This document shows, one piece after another, positions 54,459-63,243 of a stretch of 64,000 nucleotides of DNA (positions are counted from its first letter, which is position 1; each line of letters begins with the position of its first letter). This DNA is from JANXSF01 sp043745195 (GTDB lineage: Bacteria; Acidobacteriota; Terriglobia; Bryobacterales; Bryobacteraceae), in contig JAYTTF010000045.1 of NCBI GenBank assembly GCA_043745195.1, forward strand, positions 103,395 through 167,394, written 5' to 3'. The translations under genes were made by a program, and so were the position numbers. The notes under the pieces are model-generated. The model was not told the origin of the DNA. It ran no database searches and saw nothing but the letters and a program-made list of their open reading frames with translations.

Positions 54459-54787
54459 TGGCTCTTGTCCGTAAACGAGAATCCGCCAAGCGTGATCTTA
54501 TCGCCCAGTGGGTTTGGTATGCCGAGAATGCCGATATTGAAACGGCTGACAGGTTCCTTGCAGCCGCCGATTCAACGGCAATTATGCTGGCCGGCCAGCC
54601 GGAAAGCGGAAATCAAATTGCTGTTATGAAACCAGAGCTTCAGGGCATTCGCCGCTTCCGGGTCACGGATGGCTTTGAGAAAATTCTCTTTTTGTATTTT
54701 CCTCTGGAAGCTGGAATTGATTTGGTACGAGTGGTTCACGGAAACCGCGATTTAGAGCGGGTGCTTAAGGAAGGGTTCTTTGGGTAA
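54458..54787 (+). CDS. parE: ParE-type toxin
   Basis: A 109-aa RelE/ParE-superfamily toxin from ATG 54458 (1-nt overlap with ParD). It has the strand-helix layout: VRKRESAKRDLIAQWVWYAE, then GIRRFRVTDGFEKILFLYFPLEAGIDLVRVVHGNRDLERVL. The RVVHGNRD ending is characteristic of ParE, which poisons DNA gyrase. Frame intact, so the pair may be functional. Confidence 0.9.
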   Translation: MALVRKRESAKRDLIAQWVWYAENADIETADRFLAAADSTAIMLAGQPESGNQIAVMKPELQGIRRFRVTDGFEKILFLYFPLEAGIDLVRVVHGNRDLERVLKEGFFG

Positions 54788-55160
54788 CTCGAAATTGTCG
54801 CAATGGGGCCATGCCTTTCACGTGCAGGTGCGAGCAGGTGCCGACTCAGTTTACAAATGGGTATTCTACGCTTCGCAGCGTTCTGCATCAGGCTCACATC
54901 GACCTGGAAGAGTGGGAAAGCCTTTAGTTACGGGCTAGTTGTAGGCCACCCCGAGCTGATAGCTCGTGTTTAACGGCGGCTGCGGCATTCAAGCCCCCAA
55001 ATGCGGGAACTCGCAAAAACGTGGTGGGGACAACAGAACAGAAAATGGAATCAGGATCATGATATAGCGATACATCATGCTTCGGGCACCAGTCTTTACT
55101 GCTCAAATTCAAAGTTCAGCGAAGGTTCTGCATAAGCACTAAATCGCTCTCCCTGCAGTC
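54788..55160. other. 373-nt region with no recognisable gene
   Basis: No frame here has a ribosome site or recognisable protein. It may include the eroded 5' end of the ORF6N remnant that follows; stop codons interrupt every frame. A 14-nt palindrome (ACGCTTCGCAGCGT) was noted near 54870. Confidence 0.5.
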
Positions 55161-55554
55161 CACTTGCGCCCAAAGGTTGTTGCGAAGTACCACGTGGAAA
55201 CCTAGAACCTAAACAGGCCCATCCAACGCAACGAGAGCCGCTTCCCGGAACACTTCATGTTCCAACTCACGGCTGAAGGAGTGTGAATCTTTGAGGTTCC
55301 AATTTGGAACCTCAAAGCCAGGCCGCAGTCGCCGCCCCTATTTGCCATACGCCTTCACCGAACACGGCGTGGTGCCCTCCTCCGTCCTCAACAGCGAACG
55401 CGCCCGTGCAAATGAACATCGCCATCGTCCGCGCCTTCATCCGGCTCCGGGAACTGCTAGCTGGCAACAAGGATTTTGCCGTCTGGAAGCAACGCTTGAT
55501 CAACATGCCTCCGCCATCAACATTCTCGCCAAAGAAATCAACGGCATGACAGAG
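55161..55554 (+). pseudogene. ORF6N-domain protein remnant with several frame breaks
   Basis: Pieces of an ORF6N (phage-type) protein can be followed across three frames. KVVAKYHVET is followed by an in-frame TAG at 55203; then NLNRPIQRNESRFPEHFMFQLT; then, after a shift near 55270, KECESLRFQFGTSKPGRSRRPYLPYAFTEHGV; then, after a shift near 55385, VQMNIAIVRAFIRLRELLAGNKDF; then a weak tail (LDQHASAINILAKEINGM). No single frame could give a working protein. ORF6N domains occur in phage and mobile-element DNA-binding proteins. Confidence 0.75.
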
Positions 55555-55694
55555 CGGTCTCCTGAATCCGAAATGTACGGTGGTAGTAAGCTGGGTTACG
55601 ACGAGTTGCTACTGAGGCGCATGTTTTCAGGCGATTGCGGCGACGACTTGGTTGTCGGAGTAGCGTCACAATTCACTGCACAGAAAGAGTCAGC

Positions 55695-56015
55695 TTAAGG
55701 AAGATCCTCGTCCGCAAGTGCCCTTTGAGAGCCATGATAGACCCGGTAGACCACTACTTGTTTCGCCTCCGCCTCGACTCGAAAAATGATCCTGTGCGAG
55801 AAATATATCAGGTGCCGAATCTCGAAGGAAAATTCATTTTGCTCTGGAATGATGGGACACCGTTCCGGCATCACTTCGAGTGAAAAGATTGCCTGAACCA
55901 GCCCGCGAAACCATCGTTCGGCAGCTTCTGGTTCTTGCCGAATCTCACGGATGAATCGAACATAGGTCTCGGCATCAGCCAAGGCCGGCTCGGTTATATC
56001 AACGTGGAAGGCCAA
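55695..56015 (-). CDS. RelE/ParE-superfamily toxin
   Basis: A 106-aa toxin from TTG 56015 with GGGGGA seven bases upstream; the frame is open to 56036 but that part has no support. MAFHVDITEPALADAETYVRFI begins the family fold; IFSLEVMPERCPIIPE, then HLIYFSHRIIFRVEAEAKQVVVYRVYHGSQRAL form the strands and ending of RelE/ParE. It overlaps the antitoxin gene by 17 nt. Confidence 0.85.
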   Translation of the reverse strand: MAFHVDITEPALADAETYVRFIREIRQEPEAAERWFRGLVQAIFSLEVMPERCPIIPEQNEFSFEIRHLIYFSHRIIFRVEAEAKQVVVYRVYHGSQRALADEDLP

Positions 56016-56289
56016 GCTTTTCCCCCAGGTCCGCAAGTGCCTGGTGCGCCGGTTTTATGTGACCTTTTTTTGCAGCGGCGATGCCGACTCTGATGGCCTC
56101 AACCGCCTCAAAGCGCTCCAACTTTTCGAGGATCTGCTGATAGCTCTCCGCGTCCTGAACGACCAGTTCAGCTTTTCCGTTCACCGTGAGAACCAGTGGC
56201 CGACGGGACTCCTTCATCTTGCTCATGAAATCGGTAGTATTTCGCTTAAAGTCGGTCAGGGGGTGAATATCTTGGGTTAGGTTTAGCAT
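55999..56289 (-). CDS. Phd/YefM-type antitoxin
   Basis: A 96-aa protein from ATG 56289 (an ATG at 56304 would add MRNHS). DFKRNTTDFMSKMKESRRPLVLTVNGKAELVVQDAESY is the Phd/YefM core that binds DNA; the C-terminal helix binds toxin. The stop overlaps the toxin start, so the two are coupled, antitoxin first. Confidence 0.88.
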   Translation of the reverse strand: MLNLTQDIHPLTDFKRNTTDFMSKMKESRRPLVLTVNGKAELVVQDAESYQQILEKLERFEAVEAIRVGIAAAKKGHIKPAHQALADLGEKLGLPR

Positions 56290-56562
56290 AGAGTGATTCC
56301 GCATTGTTAACGCATCTTTTAAGATGCTATCAGACCTAAGCGTGAGTGTCGAGGACAAGGCGAGGCCCACTCCCTCGGCCGCAGCATAGCGCCCGCGTTA
56401 TCAGGCGTTCATCAGAGTCCCAAATTCAGAATTCACGAACCTTCTTAGACCCCAATCACACCCTATTCCAAATCCCTAACCAGAACTCCCCAAACCACTT
56501 ACCTCTCAGCCCATCCCAGTCTCCTTCCCCCGCCATGAGACAATCCAGCCAAGGAAAAATCT

Positions 56563-57114
56563 ATGACCTCTTCCGCTCCAATCCCAGCCAACATATCCAA
56601 AGCTCAGAAATTCGGCTTCTACGCCAAGCAAGCCGTTCTGCTAACCGACGAAGATCATTTCCACTTCGAGTGCATCTGCGAGACCTTTGAATTCGACCTG
56701 CAACCGAAAACCACCGTCCAGCACACCCTGTTTAACCAAATCGTCCTGGCGGCTTGGAATATTCAAAGGTCCAACTACGTCGAAGCCCAACTCGCCATAA
56801 CCGATGGCAAAGACCCGCTCCTCTCCCCCACCAAAATCATCGACCGCATCCACGCCTTCCGCAATCGCTCAGAACGTAACTTGCTCAAGTTACTCGCCGA
56901 ATTCCGCCGCACAAAATCAGAAGTGAAGAACGAACCCAAATTCGCTCCCCGCAGGACTCAAAACTACTTGGTCTCCAGCACATGCAACAGCCAACCCTAC
57001 CTCCGCCCCGAAGCAAAAGTCGGGCGTAACGAACCTTGCCCCTGCAAATCCGGTCGAAAATTCAAACAATGCTGTTTGCAGAACGAACCCAATTCCACGG
57101 CGCGATCAACTTAG
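56563..57114 (+). CDS. SEC-C motif protein
   Basis: A 183-aa protein. The first 120 residues are helical with no recognised family (LTDEDHFHFECICETF; RIHAFRNRSERNLLKLLAEF). VGRNEPCPCKSGRKFKQCC near the end is the SEC-C zinc motif (four Cys), shared with SecA tails and many small proteins. The final QNEPNSTARST derives from a dispersed element (57074-57094). A regulatory or RNA-binding role is possible; it is not secA. Confidence 0.8.
   Translation: MTSSAPIPANISKAQKFGFYAKQAVLLTDEDHFHFECICETFEFDLQPKTTVQHTLFNQIVLAAWNIQRSNYVEAQLAITDGKDPLLSPTKIIDRIHAFRNRSERNLLKLLAEFRRTKSEVKNEPKFAPRRTQNYLVSSTCNSQPYLRPEAKVGRNEPCPCKSGRKFKQCCLQNEPNSTARST
57074..57094 (+). repeat. short dispersed element, copy 2 (TGCAGAACGAACCCAATT)
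   Basis: Matches 17 of 21 bases of 19680-19700. It supplies the last residues of the SEC-C protein (LQNEPNS). In other frames the element reads CRTNPI and AERTQF. The SEC-C motif itself ends just before it, so the original stop of that protein may have been overwritten. Confidence 0.5.
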
Positions 57115-57198
57115 GCAGGTATGGAAAAACCGAACCCAATGAACAACTGCCCCCATGCTACTATCGTGAAACGGAGGGCGGGTGGCTGTACCCTAAGC

Positions 57199-58629
57199 AT
57201 GCGTTTCGCGTTACTCTTCCTAGCTTTTCTGGCAGCCGGTTTTGGGCAACAAATTGGATATCGGGAATCGTCCCCATTGTCCCAAACAGGCTCAATGGAA
57301 GCGCCCATCCGATTTTCTGCGCTCGGAGCCCGTTGGACATCAGAACAGACTCCTCGAATTCTGGTGAGGGCATCGAATAACGGTTTTTCGTGGAGCGCAT
57401 GGAAAGAATTGACCCTAGATCCAGACGCCGGCCAGCCCGTTTCATCGCTCGCCTGGCTCGGGGAAGGCGTCCGGTTTCTGGAATGGGACACCTCAACCAT
57501 TGGCGTCACATTCGTCTTTATCGACCCCGGCGTCACCCCGCTTGAAATCAAAAACAAACAGCCGTTGCGCAGCATTGAAGCCGACAAGCCGCCTGTAGTT
57601 TCGCGGACCGATTGGGGATGTCCGGATGGGCAGAACTATCGCGGTACTCCCAACTACACTACCGTTACTCATCTGATTGTTCATCACACAGCCGATGGCC
57701 CGGTAGCCGATTTTGCCGCTTGGATTCGTGCCATCTGGACCTATCATGTGTTCTCCAACCGTTGGGATGATGTCGGCTACAACTATCTGGTTGCACCCGA
57801 TGGCCGCATTTTTGAAGGACGCGCCGGCGGAGACAACGTTCTTGGAGCCCACTTCTCCGGCCAGAACGGAGGCACCATGGGTGTTTCCTTGCTTGGCACT
57901 TATTCTAAAGTGCTGCCCACTTCCGCTGCTCTGGAAAGTCTGGAACGGATTCTGGCTTGGAAGGCCGATAAACAGAAAATGGATCCCCTGGGCGTTAGGC
58001 TTCACGCCGGCACTCGGCTGTTTCTTCCCATCATCTCCGGGCATCGCGACGCAAATCCTTCGCCGTTCGCTAGCGGCACTACGGAATGTCCAGGAGACTT
58101 GTTCTACCCTTCCTTGCCCCAAGTACGCCGTGGAGTTGCAGCTCGGCTCGACACACTTCATACTGTGACTTTGCTTTCCGAGGACGCCGAAGGCGCTACC
58201 AGCAACTGGACATCCAGCGGGCTCTGGCATATTTCCGACCGCAAGTCCAATGGCAACGGTCATGCCTGGTGGTTTGGCAATGAATCCACCGGAACCTACG
58301 ATGTTGCTGGCGGAGTAAGTGCCGGCGCATTGGAATCGCCCCGCTTCGAGGCTCCTGCAAATTCAGTGCTGAGTTTTCAGACTTGGTATGAGACAGAGAA
58401 TCCGGCAGGAGATTGGGATCAGAAAATCGTCGAGATGAGTGTGAACGATGGTCCCTGGACGAAGGTCGACCAATTGTTAGGAATTGAGCGCCAATGGATA
58501 ACCCGCAGCTATCCACTGCAAGGATCAGGAAGCATGAAAGTTCGGTTCCGTTTTGATTCAGTGGACGCCGCCCTCAATGGCTATTCTGGTTGGTTTGTGG
58601 ATGATATTCGAATTACAGTGCGGCAGTGA
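57199..58629 (+). CDS. secreted N-acetylmuramoyl-L-alanine amidase (PGRP type)
   Basis: A 476-aa exported protein; ATG 57199 gives signal MRFALLFLAFLAAGFGQQ, though its ribosome site is weak and an in-frame ATG lies at 57121. Residues about 130-300 form a peptidoglycan-recognition/amidase-2 domain: VSRTDWGCPDG, HLIVHHTADG (zinc His), VGYNYLVAPDGRIFEGRAGGDNV, and ISGHRDANPSPFASGTTECPGD with the second zinc His and Cys. The C-terminal 150 residues are a beta-sandwich (FEAPANSVLSFQTWYETENP). It would cleave peptidoglycan stem peptides. Confidence 0.92.
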   Translation: MRFALLFLAFLAAGFGQQIGYRESSPLSQTGSMEAPIRFSALGARWTSEQTPRILVRASNNGFSWSAWKELTLDPDAGQPVSSLAWLGEGVRFLEWDTSTIGVTFVFIDPGVTPLEIKNKQPLRSIEADKPPVVSRTDWGCPDGQNYRGTPNYTTVTHLIVHHTADGPVADFAAWIRAIWTYHVFSNRWDDVGYNYLVAPDGRIFEGRAGGDNVLGAHFSGQNGGTMGVSLLGTYSKVLPTSAALESLERILAWKADKQKMDPLGVRLHAGTRLFLPIISGHRDANPSPFASGTTECPGDLFYPSLPQVRRGVAARLDTLHTVTLLSEDAEGATSNWTSSGLWHISDRKSNGNGHAWWFGNESTGTYDVAGGVSAGALESPRFEAPANSVLSFQTWYETENPAGDWDQKIVEMSVNDGPWTKVDQLLGIERQWITRSYPLQGSGSMKVRFRFDSVDAALNGYSGWFVDDIRITVRQ

Positions 58630-58748
58630 CGCGCATACATAAAATGTCCGTCCAGTGCGAAAAACGTACGGAGAGTCAAACATTGCTTTCCAGAAACTGT
58701 TGAAACAGAAGGACCGTAAAATGGAGCTTGCCTTGCTTTCCTGAAGGC

Positions 58749-59548
58749 ATGTCCATCATCGTTGCTATTTTCACGCCGCTTACACAGGATCCTTATTACC
58801 ACGTATTTGCAGATACCCGAACCCTACACCAAATACCAAACTTCTGGAATGTGATTTCAAATGTTCCGTTCTTCTTAGCGGCCCTTTATGGCATTAAAGT
58901 ACTTCGCTCCCGCCTTGCCTTTATCGAACCTTGGGAACGCTTTGCATTCGGCACACTATTAGCCGGGACGGCAGCAGTGTGCGTTGGATCAACTTACTAT
59001 CATCTGCACCCTGATGACGCGCACTTGTTTTGGGATCGCCTCCCGATGACCGTGGGCTTCATGTCCCTGCTGGCAACCACAATCGGCGAACGGATCAGCA
59101 GCAAAACTGGTAAGCAACTTCTGCTTCCGCTCATCCTGTTGGGGCTAGCCTCTGTAGTTCAATGGCGAGTAACTGGCGACCTTAAAATGTACTGCCTCGT
59201 GCAGTTCGGAACCATGCTGGCGTTGCCTCTGGCCCTTGCAAGGTTCCCACCTCGATACTCCGGTTCAAGCAAGGTTTGGAGAACAGTTATTCTCTACACG
59301 CTAGCCAAAATACTGGAATTGATGGATCACCAGCGCAAAGGCCGCTTCGGCGCGGCGCAATGCAATTGAAGAAACAAGCAGTGGCTTCGCCGAAGCGAGT
59401 CCGTTTTGCGCGAGCTCCTCAGAAGTTCGCCTCGATTCTCACTACGGGCGGTCATCCATGGAAGCACCTCGCGGCCGCAGGTGCAGTCTTCGTCTATGTC
59501 AATGCCGTATCAAACCGGCGACCGATCGAAAGGGGCGGAACAATGTGA
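58749..59548 (+). pseudogene. ceramidase-family membrane hydrolase broken near the C-terminus
   Basis: Frame 1 (58749-59369, 206 aa) matches the alkaline ceramidase superfamily: PNFWNVISNVPFFLAALYG, YYHLHPDDAHLFWDRLPMT (metal His and Asp), GDLKMYCLVQFGTML, and LAKILELMDHQ, then runs into unrelated RKGRFGAAQCN and stops. The missing end, TTGGHPWKHLAAAG with the second HxxxH metal pair, is found in another frame (about 59438-59548). The roughly 100 nt between are foreign and contain a copy of the dispersed repeat. Without HxxxH the enzyme should be inactive. Confidence 0.7.
59395..59425 (+). repeat. dispersed repeat, copy B, inside the ceramidase pseudogene
   Basis: GTCCGTTTTGCGCGAGCTCCTCAGAAG; shares TCCGTTTTGCGCGAG with copy A. 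It lies within the roughly 100-nt stretch (59331-59430) that separates the two parts of the ceramidase gene, next to a GCTTCGCCGAAGC palindrome at 59384-59396. In its frame it reads VRFARAPQK. Confidence 0.55.
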
Positions 59549-59599
59549 TGAAGCTAAGGAATTTCTCTAGGCTAGTGAATGAATGCCTTAAGTCCAATT

Positions 59600-60661
59600 T
59601 CAATTGCCAGGCATGTTGTAGCTGAAAGTGAACTGCAGCCTTATCTGCCCACCCTTGAATTCGGATGGTAAAGGAGGGAATGGGTTGGACGCGCTAATCC
59701 CCGCCACCGCTGCACGGTCCAGCGGATCAGCACCGGACGGCACAGCTATCACCAACTTGGGTACGCCTCCATCCCGGTCTATCGCAAACGCCACCACCAC
59801 GCGGCCACGACGCCCCAACTTCACGCTTTCTGGAATCACCGATTGCCAATTGCGGCGCACAATTCCCAAAACCGTGACCAAATAGGGGCGCATGTCCACA
59901 CCTTCCGGATCGCTCAGCAATTCCAGATTGCTCGAATTCCTGCCCGGCAAAGGACGCTTTGAAATGTCACCTAACCCACCCATGCCCGCACCAGGATCAC
60001 CAACCGTTAAACCACCCGGGCGCCTCGCTGCGGATTGCGATGCTTCTTGGACAGACCTAGATGGGCGTGGGACCTGCCCGCCGCTTTGCGTTCCCATGGA
60101 AGCAGCCCCGATTGATTCAAACGCCAGCTTCGGCTTTTCCGGTGGAGGCGTTGACGGTGGCGGTGGAGCATTCGGCACACCCGCCCCAGGTTGCGGCTTG
60201 GGCACTGTTTCCGTTCTGGCAATTTCGATCTTTGGAGGCTCAATCACTTTAGGAGCCTGTTGTGGGGTCGGCGGCACAGGAGTAGGCGGCACGAACTCCG
60301 CAGGCGGCGCCTTCGCAGCAGGTTGCCGCGAAGCTGGCGTCGACTTCTTTACTTGAACAGTCTCTTTGGGCTGTAAACTGTCCACGTCGAAATTACGATT
60401 TATTTTCCCCTTATTGGGATCAACTTGTGTCGGTTCTAAAACAGGGGCAATTAGCGGGGTTACTCTTTTCAACTGCGCAATTTCCGGGGGTGGCTCATTG
60501 AAAACGCGAGCCTCGAAAATCGGGAAATAGGAAACCACCATAAACGCTAAAAGGTGAAATAGAACCGAACCAATAACAGCCCGTATCACTCGGCTGTTTT
60601 GGCCGGGGTCCTCTATATGAAGTAGAAGGTCTAAATCGTCGCTGGAGCTTTTCTGAATCAC
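59600..60661 (-). CDS. TonB-like energy transducer
   Basis: A 353-aa protein with one inner-membrane segment (about residues 28-48, VIGSVLFHLLAFMVVSYFP), a Pro-rich periplasmic linker (about 95-190), then a TonB C-terminal domain (YLVTVLGIVRRNWQSVIPESVKLGRRGRVVVAFAIDRDGG). It is longer than classical TonB. It is last in the fabZ-lpxA-lpxI unit and 8 nt after the oxidoreductase gene. It could power the TonB-dependent receptor at 50 kb or lipid transport. Confidence 0.88.
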   Translation of the reverse strand: MIQKSSSDDLDLLLHIEDPGQNSRVIRAVIGSVLFHLLAFMVVSYFPIFEARVFNEPPPEIAQLKRVTPLIAPVLEPTQVDPNKGKINRNFDVDSLQPKETVQVKKSTPASRQPAAKAPPAEFVPPTPVPPTPQQAPKVIEPPKIEIARTETVPKPQPGAGVPNAPPPPSTPPPEKPKLAFESIGAASMGTQSGGQVPRPSRSVQEASQSAARRPGGLTVGDPGAGMGGLGDISKRPLPGRNSSNLELLSDPEGVDMRPYLVTVLGIVRRNWQSVIPESVKLGRRGRVVVAFAIDRDGGVPKLVIAVPSGADPLDRAAVAGISASNPFPPLPSEFKGGQIRLQFTFSYNMPGN

Positions 60662-60669
60662 ACCTGGCT

Positions 60670-61626
60670 TTATGGAGCCTGGCCAAGAGTCTTGGCAACA
60701 ATGGCCGCATGCTCTTCGATTTTAGCAAGGATATCCAGCGCCACCATCAAAGCTTTGCTACCTTGTGCCCCATCCACCAAAGGTTTTGCTCGTGTAACAA
60801 CCGAATCGATAAAAGCGGCCACCTCCTGCTTCAGCGGTTCGTTCTTTTCAATAGCAAAGGCCTCAAATCCGATTTGCTGCGCTGGAGACACCGAAAAGGC
60901 TACTGCTTCCTGTTTCTGATAATCCATCGAAATGTATTGATGAGGCTGAAACAGGCGCATTTTGCGGACGCGCTCCGTGGAAACCCGGCTGGCCGTAATG
61001 TTCGCAACACACCCACCCGGGAAGGCAAGGCGAACATTGGCGATGTCTACCTTTTCTGAAAGAATCCGGATTCCAGCAGCCCGCACTTCTTCGGGGAGGA
61101 CGCCGACAATCGCCAGCACAATATCCAGATCATGAATCATCAAGTCGAGAACCACATCCACATCCAGGCTACGGGGAGAGAACAGGCTCATCCGATGGAT
61201 CTCGAAAAACAAGGGAGTAGTGATTCGTTTCGAAACAGCTTGTACCGCTGGGTTGAAACGTTCCAGATGGCCGATTTGCAGAATGCGCCCATAGTGTTCC
61301 GCCGTATCCATCAACTGCTGGGCTTCCTCCATTGTGGAGGCGATAGGTTTTTCTATCAGCACATCTAATCCGGCCTCAAGCAGTGCACAACCTACGGCGG
61401 CGTGCGCTGAAGTGGGTACGGCTACAATCGCCGCATCCGCAATACCGGCAAGCTTGTCTGTATCCACTACGGCAATTCCGAATTCTTCGGCAGCGGCTTT
61501 GGCGCGATCAGGATCAGAATCAGCAACGGCTACAAGTTCTGCATTGGGCAGAGCAGCAACCACACGTAGATGATTCCGGCCAAATTGCCCGGCTCCCACA
61601 ACCGCCACTCGAACAGGTGTTTTCAA
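60670..61626 (-). CDS. Gfo/Idh/MocA family oxidoreductase in lipid A operon (possible GnnA)
   Basis: A 318-aa cytoplasmic NAD-binding oxidoreductase: VRVAVVGAGQFGRNHLRVV, then VLIEKPIAST and a typical second domain (VLDLMIHDLDIVL). It lies 6 nt after lpxI. In Acidithiobacillus and Leptospira the gnnA oxidase and gnnB transaminase near lpxA make UDP-GlcNAc3N. No GnnB-type gene is in the window, so GnnA is only a suggestion; the substrate is unproven. Confidence 0.85.
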   Translation of the reverse strand: MKTPVRVAVVGAGQFGRNHLRVVAALPNAELVAVADSDPDRAKAAAEEFGIAVVDTDKLAGIADAAIVAVPTSAHAAVGCALLEAGLDVLIEKPIASTMEEAQQLMDTAEHYGRILQIGHLERFNPAVQAVSKRITTPLFFEIHRMSLFSPRSLDVDVVLDLMIHDLDIVLAIVGVLPEEVRAAGIRILSEKVDIANVRLAFPGGCVANITASRVSTERVRKMRLFQPHQYISMDYQKQEAVAFSVSPAQQIGFEAFAIEKNEPLKQEVAAFIDSVVTRAKPLVDGAQGSKALMVALDILAKIEEHAAIVAKTLGQAP

Positions 61627-61632
61627 CTGATT

Positions 61633-62448
61633 TCAATCCTCCGTAGCATATCCCACAATGGTAATCTTCGCATCGTTGGCAAACTTCAGCATCAAATCGC
61701 GATCGAGCAGCAACGTTCGCCCGGCAGTGATTGCCAAGGCTGTGGTTTTGGTTTCGCGCATAACGGCAATGGTTTCTGGACCAACTACCGGAACGTCAAA
61801 CTGTAGATGCTTGCGGCGGCGGGCTGCTTTGATAAGGCGCAAATCGCGACGGCCCTTGGTTAGCGCAGCCGCTCTCCTGAGCATTTCGTCGGTGCCTTCC
61901 ATTGCTTCTAACGCGACGCAAGCCCGCTCGGCAATGGCCACTGCCTGGCCCACATCAAATCCGCTGAGTGCATCGGCAACCTGACGTCCATAGGCAAGGT
62001 CTTCCGCCTCGTCTTCCGTTGGTTGCCGCTTGGTCAATGTCCCGACACCTGCCAGCATCGGCTTTAGCAAGCGGGTGGAATCGGCTACCTGAATTCCTTC
62101 ATCTTCAAGAATCTGAATTACTCCACCCAGGAGCGAATCAGTGTTCTTGCGCTTCAGGGAAAGCAGCAACTTGGCCAATCGCCAATCGGGCCGAAGGGCA
62201 CTAAAAATGCTGACATGCTTCACTTGGCCGCAGAAGAGGATCTCAGTGATTTGTTCGTCTTTTAGGATACCGATCAGCTTGGTGAGAGCAGCAATGGAGA
62301 TCCAGTAAGTTTTCGCAGCCAGTGCCTCAATTTCCTTTGAGGCTTCACCTTCAATGCCAATGACCACTACCTCGTCACCCTGAGTTCGAGCTGCTTCTAG
62401 TGCGAGGATTGGAAATCGGCCGTTGCCGGCAATGATGCCGTAGCGCAT
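61633..62448 (-). CDS. lpxI: UDP-2,3-diacylglucosamine pyrophosphatase LpxI
   Basis: A 271-aa enzyme (DUF1009 family) that hydrolyses UDP-2,3-diacylglucosamine to lipid X in place of LpxH. The family start MRYGIIAGNGRFPIL, the GQVKHVS block and the TKTTALAITAGRTLLLDRD end match. It overlaps nothing but sits 4 nt from lpxA's stop, as in other operons. LpxD and LpxB are not in the window. Confidence 0.94.
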   Translation of the reverse strand: MRYGIIAGNGRFPILALEAARTQGDEVVVIGIEGEASKEIEALAAKTYWISIAALTKLIGILKDEQITEILFCGQVKHVSIFSALRPDWRLAKLLLSLKRKNTDSLLGGVIQILEDEGIQVADSTRLLKPMLAGVGTLTKRQPTEDEAEDLAYGRQVADALSGFDVGQAVAIAERACVALEAMEGTDEMLRRAAALTKGRRDLRLIKAARRRKHLQFDVPVVGPETIAVMRETKTTALAITAGRTLLLDRDLMLKFANDAKITIVGYATED

Positions 62449-62452
62449 TGCT

Positions 62453-63232
62453 TTATTTTACAAATCCACGTTCGGCAGTGTGAATAAATTCAAGCAGTTG
62501 TTCCAGCTCGGGAGAGCTTGGCAGTTCTTCTCGAATTTTGGCAATGGCTTGCGTTGTATTCAGCTTTCCACGAGTAAGCAAGCGGAGTGCCGTTTGTAGC
62601 GATTCAATCGATTCGTTTGAAATCCCACGCCGTTCCATGCCGATGCGGTTGGCTCCAAACGTCTTTACTTCCCGTTTGGCGACGGTCATGGAATAGGGCA
62701 ATACGTCCTGAGTGATGGCTCCACTATAGCCGCCGATGATGGCGCTGCGGCCCACACGGCAATACTGGTGCAGACCAGAGAAGGCTCCAATATTTGCGTA
62801 ATCCTCCACCGTGACATGTCCGGCGAAGGTAACGGAATTGCCCAAAATACAGTGATTGCCAACAATGGCGTCATGGGCAATGTGGACGTAGGCCATAATC
62901 CAATTATCATTGCCAATTTGCGTCAACGCTCCGCCGCCTTTGGTTCCGCGATTGATGGTCACAAATTCGCGAATGGTATTGTTGTTTCCAATGCGTGTTT
63001 CCGAATATTCGCCGGCGTACTTTTTATCCTGCGAGGCGACTCCGATGGAAGAGTAAGGATAGAAAATATTGTCCTCGCCGATCCACGTGGGTCCATCAAT
63101 ATATAAGTTGGCTTTGAGTTCAGTGCGTGCACCAATGTGAACTTTCGCACCGATAGTGCAGTACGGACCAATCAATGCGGAATCATGAATCTCCGCGTTG
63201 ATATCTACGATGGCCGTTGAATGAATAGGCAC
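62453..63232 (-). CDS. lpxA: UDP-N-acetylglucosamine acyltransferase LpxA
   Basis: A 259-aa hexapeptide-repeat trimer that begins lipid A synthesis by acylating UDP-GlcNAc. GTG 63232, 11 nt after the fabZ stop, is the likely start; upstream in-frame sequence overlaps fabZ and is not family-like. Left-handed helix repeats (IGPYCTIGAKVHIG and similar) lead to the catalytic His in AYVHIAHD (His120 here, equal to E. coli His125). The C-terminal helical bundle is complete. Confidence 0.96.
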   Translation of the reverse strand: MPIHSTAIVDINAEIHDSALIGPYCTIGAKVHIGARTELKANLYIDGPTWIGEDNIFYPYSSIGVASQDKKYAGEYSETRIGNNNTIREFVTINRGTKGGGALTQIGNDNWIMAYVHIAHDAIVGNHCILGNSVTFAGHVTVEDYANIGAFSGLHQYCRVGRSAIIGGYSGAITQDVLPYSMTVAKREVKTFGANRIGMERRGISNESIESLQTALRLLTRGKLNTTQAIAKIREELPSSPELEQLLEFIHTAERGFVK

Positions 63233-63243
63233 GGCGTACTCTT

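Noticed and set aside
55294..55314. Perfect palindrome GAGGTTCCA/TGGAACCTC
   Set aside because: Lies within the ORF6N remnant and encodes its expected residues, so probably coincidence, not a regulatory site.
59276..59548. 90-codon frame as a separate gene
   Set aside because: It is the displaced C-terminus of the ceramidase-family gene plus repeat sequence.
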